A stretch of DNA of 64,000 bases from Calothrix sp. NIES-2098 (GCA_002368175.1 AP018172.1:6327001-6391000), one strand, 5' to 3'; shown: positions 54,589 to 63,926, numbered from the stretch's first letter. Numbers and translations are program-made. Notes: generated by a model from the sequence alone, not told the origin.

Positions 54589-56895
54589 ATGACTGGGCGA
54601 TCGCTTTCCTGCTCTCCAGAAGGTATTCAACAAGCAAAAAGAGCTTTAATCCGCTACTCTTTAACTCAAAAAGCATTAGCAGAAGATTTAGGAATCACTC
54701 GCCAACCAGTTGGAAAGTTCTTTACAGGTAAGCCAGTTGATCGCAATCTCTTTGTCCAGATTTGCGACAGGCTAGATCTTGAGTGGGAAGAGATAGTCAC
54801 TCAACCAGCTAGTGAAACAAAGTTAGAACAGACTCAGGATACTCACATTGATATCACTTTCATAACCCAAGAGATACGCGAAAAGATAAAACCCCTCATC
54901 TTAGAACGCTGTGGCACAATGCGAGTACTAGATATGACTCAACCCGTTGGTTTAGAAGATATTTATACTAACGTCAATATATTAGAGAAAATTACTGGAC
55001 AGAGACGCAAAGAAATTGCAGAATTTCTCAAAGATTTTACTGATGGAGATTTTGAGCGCTTTGGGCTAGGCAAAATTACTGAAAAACGAGTGTCTGGACA
55101 GGAAGCAGTTGAGAAACATCCCAAGCTAATGATTTTGGGAAAGCCAGGAGCAGGTAAAACTACGTTTTTGAAGTATTTAGCGATTCAATGTATTGCAGGT
55201 AAGTTTCAATCTGAACGCGTTCCGATTTTTGTTACGCTGAAAAACTTTGCAGAAGCCACAAATAAACCTGGCTTATTACAATACATCTGTGAAGATGCGA
55301 TCAATCATATCTCTACAAAAATTAGTGTTATAGAGAAACAATTTACTTTATTTATTCAAGATGTCATCAATCATGGCAATGCGTTAATTTTACTTGATGG
55401 CTTAGACGAGGTTAGAGAAGAAGACAACAGCCGCATCTTAAAGGAGATTCGTGAGTTTTCTGACCGCTTTCAACATAGCAATTTTGTAATGACTTGCCGG
55501 ATTGCCGCACGGGAATATACCTTTGAGAAATTCACAGAGGTAGAAGTTGCAGATTTTGATGATAAACAAATTAAGAACTTTGCAAATAAATGGTTTCAGG
55601 GTAAAGCTGTTAAAGCGGAAAGTTTTATTAAACGCCTTGAAGACAATAACCGTATCAAACAATTAGCTACCAGTCCTCTACTGCTGACGCTTTTATGCCT
55701 AGCGTTTGAAGAATCAGGTGATTTTCCAGCAAATCGTTCTGAGTTATATAAAGAAGGATTGGATGCGTTATTGAAAAAATGGGATGCCAAGCGAGGAATT
55801 CAGCGCGATCAAATTTATAGAAAGTTATCAGTCCAACGCAAAGAAGACTTACTGAGTAAAATTGCTCTAATTACTTTTGAGCGCGGTGACTATTTCTTCA
55901 AACAGAAAATGGCAGAACAATACATTACAAATTACATTCGTAACTTACCTGGTGCTAATGCAGATGAGGAAGCATTACAACTCGACAGTGAGGAAGTTTT
56001 ACGTTCAATTGAACATCATCATGGGTTAATAGTAGCAAGAGCAAAAGGGATTTACTCATATTCCCATCTCACATTTCATGAATATTTTACTGCAAGAGAA
56101 TTTGTTGTGGTGAGACAGTCATCAGAAGAAGCGTTACAAAATCTTGTCAATTATGTTACTGAAAAACGCTGGCGAGAAGTTTTTTTACTAGCAGTTGGTA
56201 TGTCACCAAGTGCAGATAGGTTATTGTTGTTGATGAAAGAGAAAATTGATGCGATAGTGTCTGTGAACCAGAGATTGCAACAATTTCTTGTATGGGTAAG
56301 AGATAAATCTTGTTCTGTTGATGTTACTTACAAAGCAGCAGCAGTTAGAGCTTTTTACTTCGGACTCGGTATCGATCGGGATTTAGATCTAGGCTTAGAC
56401 AGAGATCTTTCACTTGACCTCTTACTCGATCTTGACCTATCACTCAACCTTGACCTTTCCCTCTCTAGAACCCTCTCCCTCTCATTCGGTCTCTCCATTT
56501 CCCTTAGACTCTCCATTTCCAGAACTCTCTTCCACACCTTCTCTCTCTCCCAAACTCCAGAACTCAAAGATTCGTTGCAACAACTTAAAGAAAAAATACC
56601 AAATACAAAAGATAGTGAAAGATTTTTAAATTGGTGGAAAACAGATAGTCAATATTGGAGCAAGGAATTACGAGAAATAATTATTAAATATCGCAATATT
56701 GGTCATGATTGGGAGTTTACTACTATCCAAAAGACATTACTTCAACAATATTATGATGCCAATAAGTTTTTAGTACATTGTTTGAATAGTGATTGTTATG
56801 TTAGCCGTGAAGTGCGACAATATGTAGAGAATACTTTGCTATTACCCATTGATGATATTAAAAAACATCAGCAGCAGTTTTGCAAATATGTCTAA
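54589..56895 (+). CDS. HTH-NACHT STAND ATPase
   Basis: A 768-residue protein. The N-terminal HTH-like domain (residues 1-72, 'SLTQKALAEDLGITRQPVGK') is typical of cyanobacterial NACHT proteins. A linker follows. The NACHT ATPase has Walker A 'MILGKPGAGKTTFLKYLA' (about residues 181-198) and Walker B 'ALILLDGLDEVREED' (about 265-279). The helical arm includes 'HHHGLIVARAKGIYSYSHLT' and 'FHEYFTAREFVV'. Residues about 590-660 are a D/L/S-rich low-complexity stretch. A C-terminal domain ends 'LNSDCYVSREVRQYVENTLL'. Some bacterial NACHT proteins protect against phage; this one is a candidate by homology only. Single gene. Confidence 0.92.
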   Translation: MTGRSLSCSPEGIQQAKRALIRYSLTQKALAEDLGITRQPVGKFFTGKPVDRNLFVQICDRLDLEWEEIVTQPASETKLEQTQDTHIDITFITQEIREKIKPLILERCGTMRVLDMTQPVGLEDIYTNVNILEKITGQRRKEIAEFLKDFTDGDFERFGLGKITEKRVSGQEAVEKHPKLMILGKPGAGKTTFLKYLAIQCIAGKFQSERVPIFVTLKNFAEATNKPGLLQYICEDAINHISTKISVIEKQFTLFIQDVINHGNALILLDGLDEVREEDNSRILKEIREFSDRFQHSNFVMTCRIAAREYTFEKFTEVEVADFDDKQIKNFANKWFQGKAVKAESFIKRLEDNNRIKQLATSPLLLTLLCLAFEESGDFPANRSELYKEGLDALLKKWDAKRGIQRDQIYRKLSVQRKEDLLSKIALITFERGDYFFKQKMAEQYITNYIRNLPGANADEEALQLDSEEVLRSIEHHHGLIVARAKGIYSYSHLTFHEYFTAREFVVVRQSSEEALQNLVNYVTEKRWREVFLLAVGMSPSADRLLLLMKEKIDAIVSVNQRLQQFLVWVRDKSCSVDVTYKAAAVRAFYFGLGIDRDLDLGLDRDLSLDLLLDLDLSLNLDLSLSRTLSLSFGLSISLRLSISRTLFHTFSLSQTPELKDSLQQLKEKIPNTKDSERFLNWWKTDSQYWSKELREIIIKYRNIGHDWEFTTIQKTLLQQYYDANKFLVHCLNSDCYVSREVRQYVENTLLLPIDDIKKHQQQFCKYV
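56361..56552 (+). repeat. In-gene low-complexity DL/SL repeats of the NACHT protein
   Basis: This stretch encodes a run of Asp-Leu and Ser-Leu dipeptides ('LDLGLDRDLSLDLLLDLD', 'LSLNLDLSLS', 'LSISRTLSL'-like). The DNA is a degenerate set of short CTTGACCT/CTCTCC-type repeats. Similar D/L/A/R-rich runs occur in other cyanobacterial NACHT proteins as far as I recall. They may vary in length between strains. Confidence 0.7.
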
Positions 56896-57031
56896 TATCT
56901 AACTGTTATTTTTATTTAGCAGTTATATAAATTTTTAGATGTTTTCACTATCGCTTATTAAAGCTACTACTCTAATATTTTGCTTTACTTACTATTTATT
57001 TATGACTCATTGCAGGCAAATTTCAATAACG

Positions 57032-57256
57032 TCATTGACAATAGACATAACCGTTTTTAATAGAAATACCAAACATCTGACGCATTAATTTTGCTGCTTC
57101 TTTTCGCTCTTGATCTGTCAAATAATCCTTACCCTTGAAACCTGCACGATAACGTTGAGGATTTCCACCAGCATCCACGTAACGCTGTTTTCCTGCTTCT
57201 AAAATTTCTTGAAATCTTGCATACTTTCGTTTTTGTTCTTCAGTCCAGTTTGCCAT
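57032..57256 (-). CDS. Small basic hypothetical protein
   Basis: The frame is open to 57286, but the ATG at 57256 ('MANWTEEQKRKYARFQEILE') is a more natural start, giving 74 residues. It is strongly charged, rich in Lys, Arg and Glu, and helical, with 'GKDYLTDQERKEAAKLMRQM' near the C-terminus. It lies tail-to-tail with the NACHT gene. Function unknown; the family is not recognised. Confidence 0.62.
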   Translation of the reverse strand: MANWTEEQKRKYARFQEILEAGKQRYVDAGGNPQRYRAGFKGKDYLTDQERKEAAKLMRQMFGISIKNGYVYCQ

Positions 57257-57286
57257 AATCACTAGTCTCAACTTATGGAATATCAC

Positions 57287-57572
57287 CCTTTTGTTAAATC
57301 ATAGCAATTGGCAACGCTTGGCTGGGAGTATTTATATACCAATTGCCTCTCTTTCCATCATAGAACATATACCCAAGCCAATCCAGGGTAGCCAGTGCGT
57401 TGACAATTCAGTATTGTGCTTTACTATGTTCCATTTGTAGCTATTCTACACATTGATTTGAGAAATTCTAACAGTAAGAGAAAACATTTTCTAACTTCTA
57501 GCAAATAAACATACAATATAAGTAAGAGTTCGCTGTCAGCCTATTCGCTTCTATTTACGCAAATACAAAGTT
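57287..57572. other. Intergenic region, no gene found
   Basis: About 286 bp, the left part of the 528-bp gap upstream of the 57815 gene. No gene or clear structure is seen. Confidence 0.4.
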
Positions 57573-57780
57573 GAGGAACAATTTCTTCAATTAAAGCGTC
57601 ATCAAAGATATAAATAGTATTTACTAACGTATATCAACAGTATATTACCTGTAGAGATTAGTAGAAAAAGCTTGAGGAACAATCGCAAGTACCCCGCGTC
57701 ATTTAATCACCTAACTTTTGGAATATCCCTATAGGTAAGTTTAAAAATATTCAGAAACAATCTCAGTAAATCTGCGTCAT
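57573..57780. promoter_or_regulatory. Three iterated GAGGAACAAT-(12-13)-GCGTCAT motifs
   Basis: Copies begin at 57573, 57674 and 57752: G/CAGRAACAAT, a 12- or 13-base spacer, then GCGTCAT. They are spaced 101 and 78 bp, in one direction, within the 528-bp gap upstream of the secreted-protein gene. Conserved ends with variable centres resemble protein-binding half-sites or decayed leader duplications. The third ends 34 bp before the start codon. Confidence 0.55.
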
Positions 57781-57814
57781 TAAATATCTCTCAAACTTAA
57801 ACGGAAACCCTACT

Positions 57815-58510
57815 ATGACACGCCTTTATCGTTGGAAATCTGGAACTGCTGCACTGATGGCAATGGCAATAACCACAGGTGCTATTACTCCTTTATTTAC
57901 ATCTGCTCCTGCTAGTGCCCAATACAATATTAATCAATCCCGAACAATTACCATTCCTTATAATGTAACGTTTCCTGTGACTTACGAAAAAGAGAAAGTG
58001 ATTGTTAATCCTGGGGAGAGTTTACCTCTAACGCTGAAAATCGCTAATGATATTATCGATAATAACAGGAATGTATTAATTCCTCGTGGAACTGAAGTTG
58101 TTGGCAGGCTCGAACCTGTAAACCTTAATGGAAGATCTTCTAGCGACAGGAATAATAACAATAACAATAAAGGTGTGCGGTTCGTAGCCCAAGAATTAGT
58201 ATTTGCTTCTGGTAAGCGTCAACCAATTAATGCCTCTTCTAGAACAATTACCCAAACTGAAAGGATTTCAAAAGGAAGTGATACTGGCAATATATTAACA
58301 GATGCAGCTATCGGTGCTGGTGCTGCTACTGTAATTGCAGCAATTACAGGGAACCGCAAAATCGAAGTTTTAGAGCCTCTGGGTGGTGCGGCGGTTGGTG
58401 CTGTAGCAAGTATACTGTTGCGGAAAAAACAAGCTGATGTCTTCGTATTGCGACCTGAACAGGATTTGGATATCACTTTGAACTCTAGTTTGGTTCTTTC
58501 TCGCTACTAG
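57815..58510 (+). CDS. Secreted hypothetical protein, paralogue of the SLH protein C-terminal domain
   Basis: A 231-residue protein with a signal peptide ('WKSGTAALMAMAITTGAI' to an 'ASAQ' cleavage site near residue 36). The rest aligns by eye with the C-terminal half of the next gene: 'ITIPYNVTFPVTYEKEKVIV', 'LIPRGTEVVGRLEP', 'ATVIAAITGNRKIEVLEPLG' and 'VFVLRPEQDLDITLNSSLVL'. The glycine-rich helix near residue 165 (GAGAATVIAA) looks membrane-inserting. The 'IPRGTEVVG' segment recalls VirB10/TrbI-type beta domains. An Asn/Ser-rich insert sits at about residue 110. It lacks the SLH repeats of its neighbour. Confidence 0.8.
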   Translation: MTRLYRWKSGTAALMAMAITTGAITPLFTSAPASAQYNINQSRTITIPYNVTFPVTYEKEKVIVNPGESLPLTLKIANDIIDNNRNVLIPRGTEVVGRLEPVNLNGRSSSDRNNNNNNKGVRFVAQELVFASGKRQPINASSRTITQTERISKGSDTGNILTDAAIGAGAATVIAAITGNRKIEVLEPLGGAAVGAVASILLRKKQADVFVLRPEQDLDITLNSSLVLSRY

Positions 58511-58875
58511 GCTTAACTTAATTTAAGTCGTGACTTTAATCATCTCCAATATGCGATCGCACACCGATAATAAAGTGGCGATCGCATAATTTTTGGCACG
58601 TTATAACAGTCTTATTGCGCCGCAACTATTTTATTTTTCTATCGTCTTAATTCTTCACTCGATTTTGGGCATACTAATTTAGAAGCAAAGCAGATAATAA
58701 CTTATGAGGTAATTACATAATTATCTGGTTTTAGCTTTTTCTCAACAGTTTTATTATCCATCTATGACTTAAGTAATGATTGTATCAAATGACAAAATAA
58801 TTGGGAACTTCATTATTAATAAATTGTCTAAGTAATTAACAAGAAAAACAAAAAATTGTATAGGGATAAAAAATA
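58511..58875. other. Intergenic region between the paralogous genes
   Basis: A 365-bp gap with two HIP1-type octamers close together (about 58553 and 58578). No gene or the GAGGAACAAT-type motif is seen here. Confidence 0.5.
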
Positions 58876-60117
58876 ATGTTTGCTTTAAATCGTTGGCAAT
58901 CTGGAACTGCTACATTAATGGCTTTAAGCGTCACAGCAGGTACTCTAGCACCCTTTATTACTGCTGCACCTTCTTTTGCTCAAACTACTTTTTCTGATGT
59001 TTCATCTAACTATTGGGCGGCACAATTCATTCAACAATTATCAGTCCGGGGTGTAATTGCGGGATTTCCTGATGGTAGTTTCCGCCCAGAAGAACCAGTT
59101 ACACGCGCTCAATTTGCCGCTATGGTCAACAAAGCTTTCCAAAAAGCACCTCAACGGCAAGCAATCAATTTTACTGACGTACCCAGCAACTATTGGGCAT
59201 CTAGTGCCATTCAACAAGCCTATACCATCGGTTTCCTATCTGGATATCCTGGGAATCGCTTTGAACCTAACCAAGCAATTCCTCGCCAGCAGGTTTTGGT
59301 TTCCCTTGCTAACGGTTTAGAATATAGTCCTCGTGCTACTGTCGAAAATACTCTGCAATATTTCAACGATGCTTATAATATTGCTGACTATGCCCGTAGC
59401 CCTATTGCTGCTGCCACTGAAAAACAAATTGTGGTCAACTATCCCAATGTGAAGTTCCTTAATCCTACAGCGACCGCTACAAGGGCACAGGTAGCAGCTT
59501 TTATCTATCAAGCGTTAGTTAGTTCCAATCAAGCTTCAGCAATCAACTCTCCTTACATTGTGGCTGTTCAATCTACTACACCCACACCTGTTGCAATCAC
59601 AATTCCTCAAGGAACTACTATTCCTGTGAAGTACGATAAGGCTGAAAAAATTCTTGTGACTAAGAATGAGACAGCACCTTTAACCCTGACAGTATCGCAA
59701 AATGTGGTGACACAAGAAGGAACTGTAGTAGTTCCTGCTGGGAGTCAAGTAATCGGTCAACTAAAACCTGCTCAAGGTGGTTCTCAATTTGTTGCTGAAA
59801 AACTAGTTTTAACTACAGGTCAAGAGTATCCAGTTAATGCTACTTCTGAAGTCATTACCAAGACAGAAACAGTTAAAAAAGGTACAAGTACTGGTGCGAT
59901 TATTCAGAATACCGTATTGGGTGCAGGAGCAGCTGCTGCGGTATCTGCGGTAACAGGCGATCGCGCAATTGCAACAGAAGAAGTCTTAGGTGGTGCTGGT
60001 ATTGGTGCATTAATTGGGTTGTTCTTTGGGAAAAACAGTGTTGACTTAATTGCAATTGACCCAGATACCGACCTACAAATGACAATCAATCAAAATTTGT
60101 TGGTTTCACTCAAGTAG
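58876..60117 (+). CDS. SLH-domain secreted protein with paralogous C-terminal domain
   Basis: A 413-residue protein with a signal peptide ('LMALSVTAGTLAPFITAAPS'; 'SFAQT' site near residue 36). Three S-layer homology repeats follow (about residues 38-215; 'FSDVSSNYWAAQFIQQLSVR', 'GVIAGFPDGSFRPEEPVTRA', 'FTDVPSNYWASSAIQQAYTI'). The C-terminal domain (about 245-413) is a paralogue of the preceding gene product, with the same 'VPAGSQVIGQLKP' and 'AAAVSAVTGDRAIATEEVLG' blocks. SLH domains bind the wall, so the protein probably links the peptidoglycan and outer layer. Same strand as its neighbour but 365 bp away. Confidence 0.9.
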   Translation: MFALNRWQSGTATLMALSVTAGTLAPFITAAPSFAQTTFSDVSSNYWAAQFIQQLSVRGVIAGFPDGSFRPEEPVTRAQFAAMVNKAFQKAPQRQAINFTDVPSNYWASSAIQQAYTIGFLSGYPGNRFEPNQAIPRQQVLVSLANGLEYSPRATVENTLQYFNDAYNIADYARSPIAAATEKQIVVNYPNVKFLNPTATATRAQVAAFIYQALVSSNQASAINSPYIVAVQSTTPTPVAITIPQGTTIPVKYDKAEKILVTKNETAPLTLTVSQNVVTQEGTVVVPAGSQVIGQLKPAQGGSQFVAEKLVLTTGQEYPVNATSEVITKTETVKKGTSTGAIIQNTVLGAGAAAAVSAVTGDRAIATEEVLGGAGIGALIGLFFGKNSVDLIAIDPDTDLQMTINQNLLVSLK

Positions 60118-60139
60118 TGAATGAATAATCGACTATGGG

Positions 60140-61474
60140 CTAATTCCCAACTTCTGGCAACCAAATAATAAACGTTGTTCCTGGTGCATTCGGTGATGCG
60201 ATTGTGGAATTAATTGCAGGGCTAAAAACTTCTATTTTGCCCTGCATTTGCTCTATTAACTGTTTCGCGATCGCTAACCCCAAACCTGTCCCAGGAATCT
60301 CTGTTTGCGCCTGCACGCCCCGGTAATGGCGTTCTCCTATACGTTCCAAATCTTCTGGGGGAATACCAGGGCCGGTGTCACTAATAGTAATTCCTTGTAA
60401 ATTATCTTTTTCTTGCCCTACCTCAATCAAAATCTTGCCACGAGCAGGAGTGTATTTCAAAGCGTTATCGATGATATTGGTTAATACTTCTCGTAAAGCT
60501 TTCACATTAGCGCGGACTAAGGGCAAATTTCGGGGAATTTTAGCGATTAATTGTAGGTTTCGTTCCTGAGCAATTGCCTTAGCAGATACTAATAATGGTG
60601 CTAATAAATCTGCTAAGGCGCAGTCAGCCGCTTTTTCTCCCGATCCTGGCAATAACAGAGGTGGCTTTGATTCTTTTTGGATAGTTGCTTCTACAACTAC
60701 TTCATTTTCTGAGAGTGACAGAGGTGCTAAATCTGCTTCCGTTAATTCAATTACTCGATCGAACTGTTGCAATAATTCTTGCAAGCGATCGCTTTCGCGA
60801 ATTATATTGCCAGCTACATCCCGATTAGGGTCGCCAGAACGTAACCGTTTCATCAGCAGTTTACCAAAGGTTCTGATTGCCGTTAACGGGTTGCGAAACT
60901 GATGCAAGAGGTTATCTAGCAAATCTCGCTGCTGTTCTTGCAGGATTTGTTGTTGATGCAATTGCTGCTGTAACCAAGCTCGACGCTGATCTAAAATACA
61001 GGCGATCGCTAGGGTTTGGGCGATTCTCTGAATCTCGCTTTGTTCTTGTTCGTTCCAAGCCCTGTCTTCCCTACCAGTTACTAATAACCCCATCATCACA
61101 CCCTCATGGATTAAGGGTAAAACAATTTGGTTTTCACTAAGTAAATATTCTTCTTCTGATGTCTCAGCCTCCTGTGAGGAATTAGAGCTTTCTGCCTTAC
61201 CTGTCAATAATTTTCCATGATTTTGAGGTAATGCCAAAACATTCCTCACTTTCAATTGCTCAGGTGTTTTTTCCGCCGCATTCCCCTCAAATAGCCTTAA
61301 TCTTGCCGTTTCTGGGTATATCACCACCGGAATCAGTTTGGCTTCCCCTGTGGGAGCCTCTACCAATTCTTGTGTTAAGTAGACCACACTTAACGATGCT
61401 CCTAGCCCTTGGGTTAACAGTGCTATTTGCTCTCGGCATAGAGCAACAAAATCAGAACTGGCAGACATTAACAT
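60140..61474 (-). CDS. GAF-domain sensor histidine kinase, Hik2/CSK-like
   Basis: A 444-residue kinase. A GAF domain (about residues 10-175) precedes a dimerisation helix 'LLHQFRNPLTAIRTFGKLLM' with a normal phospho-accepting His near residue 196. The ATPase domain has the N-box 'LREVLTNIIDNALKYTPARG', G1 'ISDTGPGIP' and G2 'GTGLGLAIAK'. The 'HQFRNPLTAIRTFGKLL' block resembles the Hik2/chloroplast sensor kinase family, which in cyanobacteria responds to redox and salt. The convergent gene 58876 ends 22 bp away. Assignment to Hik2 is from memory of the motif; the kinase call is firm. Confidence 0.9.
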   Translation of the reverse strand: MLMSASSDFVALCREQIALLTQGLGASLSVVYLTQELVEAPTGEAKLIPVVIYPETARLRLFEGNAAEKTPEQLKVRNVLALPQNHGKLLTGKAESSNSSQEAETSEEEYLLSENQIVLPLIHEGVMMGLLVTGREDRAWNEQEQSEIQRIAQTLAIACILDQRRAWLQQQLHQQQILQEQQRDLLDNLLHQFRNPLTAIRTFGKLLMKRLRSGDPNRDVAGNIIRESDRLQELLQQFDRVIELTEADLAPLSLSENEVVVEATIQKESKPPLLLPGSGEKAADCALADLLAPLLVSAKAIAQERNLQLIAKIPRNLPLVRANVKALREVLTNIIDNALKYTPARGKILIEVGQEKDNLQGITISDTGPGIPPEDLERIGERHYRGVQAQTEIPGTGLGLAIAKQLIEQMQGKIEVFSPAINSTIASPNAPGTTFIIWLPEVGN

Positions 61475-61754
61475 TTTTCAGATTTTGCTCAAGATTATAG
61501 AATTTGAGGGTAAATTAAAGAAGAGGGGAATTTTTCCCTCGCTTATTTAATAAAGCTTAACTAAATCTTCTTAGTAATGGTTTGCCCTAGGGAATTATAT
61601 ATTCCCCAATTTTGATTTCTCTATTTTTAAAGATATTAATTAGGTTGTATCGAAAGCTTAAAAACTGTTGATTTTTTGAACTAGAACTTATATAATTACG
61701 ACGGATTTTGTAGCTATCACTACAATCTATAGCTTGAAAGAGGAGGAAAATAGG

Positions 61755-62072
61755 TTGGCAAGGAGACGGAAACGGAAAAGTCGTCGTCGCCAAGAAGGGC
61801 GTCGAATTCTGGAGCATGTGCCTCAATATAGCATCGAGAGTGGTGAAGAAAAACCTGTGACAGCAGCAAGAAAATTTATTCAAGCTGAAGGAATCACACC
61901 ACCTGCGTTGCTACTTGTGAAACGGAACGAACACACCACAGACCGTTATTTCTGGGCAGAAAAGGGACTGTTTGGTGCTCAATACGTCGAAGAGAACCAT
62001 TTCTTGTTTCCCAGCCTCAGGATCTTAGAAGCTCCTACTGGTCAGGAAAACCTAGCTTTGGCTGCTCGCTAA
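61755..62072 (+). CDS. DUF3155 family protein
   Basis: A protein of about 105 residues with a very basic N-terminus (Arg/Lys-rich, residues 1-15) and the conserved blocks 'RRQEGRRILEHVPQYSIESG', 'AARKFIQAEGITPPALLLVK' and 'RYFWAEKGLFGAQYVEENHF'. This is typical of DUF3155, a cyanobacterial family of unknown role. GAGGAGG lies 8 bp before a TTG at 61755 that gives the usual 'MARRRKRK' start; an earlier TTG (61734) is less well placed. The basic tail may bind nucleic acid. Confidence 0.8.
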   Translation: MARRRKRKSRRRQEGRRILEHVPQYSIESGEEKPVTAARKFIQAEGITPPALLLVKRNEHTTDRYFWAEKGLFGAQYVEENHFLFPSLRILEAPTGQENLALAAR

Positions 62073-62481
62073 ACTATAAATGGTTATCTTACGCATTTAT
62101 GTGACTTCTGACAATCATTTAACTGGCGAAATTGCTCCTGTTATGCAAAAACTTCATTTTTTTAACTTGTAGTTGATTTGCCAGTAGAGCTAACTTGTCT
62201 CAAACCAAGCTTGTTTGCATGGGTTGATTTAGAGTTTCATAATGCACAAGGAAGTCAGCATAAAGCGAAAAGTGTCTTAAAGCGGGAGCGACATTGCACG
62301 TTCATTCGGTAGATTGCTCAAGACGCTCTGTCAACAGCTATAGTTTTTCCCTACGATTTTTTATCGTAGGGAAAATCAACATATTCTAGGTTGTATATTC
62401 AGCTCCCTAATGTTTGTTTCCGGAAAATTTGGACAGAAGTCTGCATCTCTTACTCAAAAGACGTGCAAAAAAATTCAAGAT
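62073..62481. other. Intergenic region between convergent genes
   Basis: A 409-bp gap that ends both genes. It contains the 13-bp-stem hairpin listed below and a 31-codon frame (62080-62172) without supporting evidence. No gene is claimed. Confidence 0.5.
62345..62375. terminator. 13-bp perfect hairpin between convergent genes
   Basis: TTTTCCCTACGAT (62345-62357) pairs exactly with ATCGTAGGGAAAA (62363-62375) around a TTTTT loop. The arms' T and A ends are paired, so there is no free U-tract, but the strength and convergent position fit a bidirectional terminator for the DUF3155 and CCB1 genes. Confidence 0.6.
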
Positions 62482-63012
62482 TTATGCAATTGGTTTTAAC
62501 TGTAGTGCCCTCTGCAACTCAATGAGTTCGTCTCGATGGGCAGTAACAGTGATTTTACTTGAGGAGTGTTGCTGATTCGGGGTTGCTTCCAGCTTGAGCC
62601 ACACTTTCTCAATTCTTCCAGCTTTTTTCCAATAAAAAATACCACTCACAGGGGAGAGCAGTAGTATACCTAAAAAAAGGGTACTAAGACTCGGAATCAG
62701 CATTGATAAAACCAGTGATAAACAAACCAAACCAGCAAATGCTAGCAGTGTTAAAAACACAGCTAGAAACCAGCTTGGTTTAACAAACCCTTCAAAAGTC
62801 ACTTGGTTTTTTGCTCGGTCTACCGCTGCCACTCGATAAGACCGGGAGCGAAAATACTCCTGTAGTTGAGGCATTAAAGTGGCTTCATCTTGCTCAGATA
62901 TCAGTTGTGCTGTCTGTGTACGCTCTTTTGTTGAGGCACGAATAAAGAAAAACAGCCCAACCGACAACAACAAAGTTAGTAGAAATGTCGATGGCAGAAT
63001 AGCAGTATCCAT
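62482..63012 (-). CDS. CCB1-type cytochrome b6 heme-maturation protein (DUF3529)
   Basis: A 176-residue membrane protein: an N-terminal helix ('LPSTFLLTLLLSVGLFFFIR', residues about 6-25), a soluble segment ending 'FEGFVKPSWFLAV', two or three helices (about residues 80-128) and a C-terminal soluble tail. The 'STFLLTLL...GLFFFIRAS' opening and length match CCB1, which helps attach heme ci to cytochrome b6 on the stromal/n-side. PadR-family gene lies immediately upstream on the same strand, 59 bp away. Confidence 0.75.
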   Translation of the reverse strand: MDTAILPSTFLLTLLLSVGLFFFIRASTKERTQTAQLISEQDEATLMPQLQEYFRSRSYRVAAVDRAKNQVTFEGFVKPSWFLAVFLTLLAFAGLVCLSLVLSMLIPSLSTLFLGILLLSPVSGIFYWKKAGRIEKVWLKLEATPNQQHSSSKITVTAHRDELIELQRALQLKPIA

Positions 63013-63071
63013 AACTGAAATAGTTACTAATTGATTGGAGGGGACTTATTCATTTCATTATCAATTATTCG

Positions 63072-63419
63072 TTAATTTGTTCTTTGATTGATGTAATCTA
63101 ACCAAAGTTGAGCTAAATCCTGCGATTGAACCTGCCATTCTGGAGAAACTTGGTACATCCGCCTGGGGCGTCCCCGCCCTTCGAGTTTCTTCCAGTATCC
63201 GTTTATTGCCCTTTGGTCTTCGAGAAATTTGATCGCACTATACAGTACGGTATCCGAAAGCCGATAGGTTGGATATTCAGTCTCCAGTCTCTGGATCAAC
63301 TCGGTTCCGTAAGATTCACCTTGTAGTAAAACATACAGAATGTAACAAACTGCTAGTTCCTGACAGAGGTAAGTTGGCGGAGGATTCTCAAAGAATTGAT
63401 ATATATCCTCAAGTTTCAT
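63072..63419 (-). CDS. PadR-family transcriptional regulator
   Basis: A 115-residue winged-helix regulator. 'ELAVCYILYVLLQGESYGTE' and 'LIQRLETEYPTYRLSDTVLY' form the helix-turn-helix, and 'LEGRGRPRRMYQVSPEWQVQ' the wing typical of PadR. It would sense a small ligand or stress and repress nearby genes; the CCB1-like gene immediately downstream is a candidate target or co-transcribed partner. Length is short, like the PadR-s2 subgroup. Confidence 0.92.
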   Translation of the reverse strand: MKLEDIYQFFENPPPTYLCQELAVCYILYVLLQGESYGTELIQRLETEYPTYRLSDTVLYSAIKFLEDQRAINGYWKKLEGRGRPRRMYQVSPEWQVQSQDLAQLWLDYINQRTN

Positions 63420-63926
63420 GGTTAGTGAATGGCTAAAAAATGCCTTAGGGTGAGATCTACAATGTTTGTAGCCAGTATATAGAGATACATATACCTAAGT
63501 AAGTATATAACGCTACTTAGGCATAATTTACAAAGCGTAGACATCTCTAAAGATGCCCCACGCTTGAAGTTGTAGGACGAGTGTGTGAGTTTCAGGGAAA
63601 CAGAATATGCATCCCTGCCCAAGCTCAAGACGATGTGGTGAGGAGCAATTTAAGATATTGGCAAAGCCAATGCCTTAGTGTCAAGTGATGCCGAGCTGGT
63701 TAGAACTGCTTAAGCATAAGATGCCATCGAAGAAATTTTACAGGTAAAATGCAATTTTGTCTTTAAAAGTTAATAAACACTTTTTTTACAATGATTATCC
63801 CAGTGCAGATCGTAGAATATGGGTGCAGAGGATAAGGGGGACAAGGAGGAGACCTCCACAACATACTGCTTCCCCCATGCCCCATACCCAATTTTTTTGA
63901 AGCTTCTAGCAAATTAGCAATCGGTT
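63420..63926. other. Intergenic region upstream of the padR gene
   Basis: A 507-bp gap between divergent genes. A purine-rich GGGGGACAAGGAGG tract (about 63835-63850), with the GGAGG/CCTCC inverted repeat, is of the same dispersed type as 3300-3375. No gene is supported. Confidence 0.5.

Noticed and set aside
62080..62172. 31-codon small photosystem or cytochrome subunit
   Set aside because: The peptide is not hydrophobic and matches no small subunit I know; no ribosome-binding site is seen.
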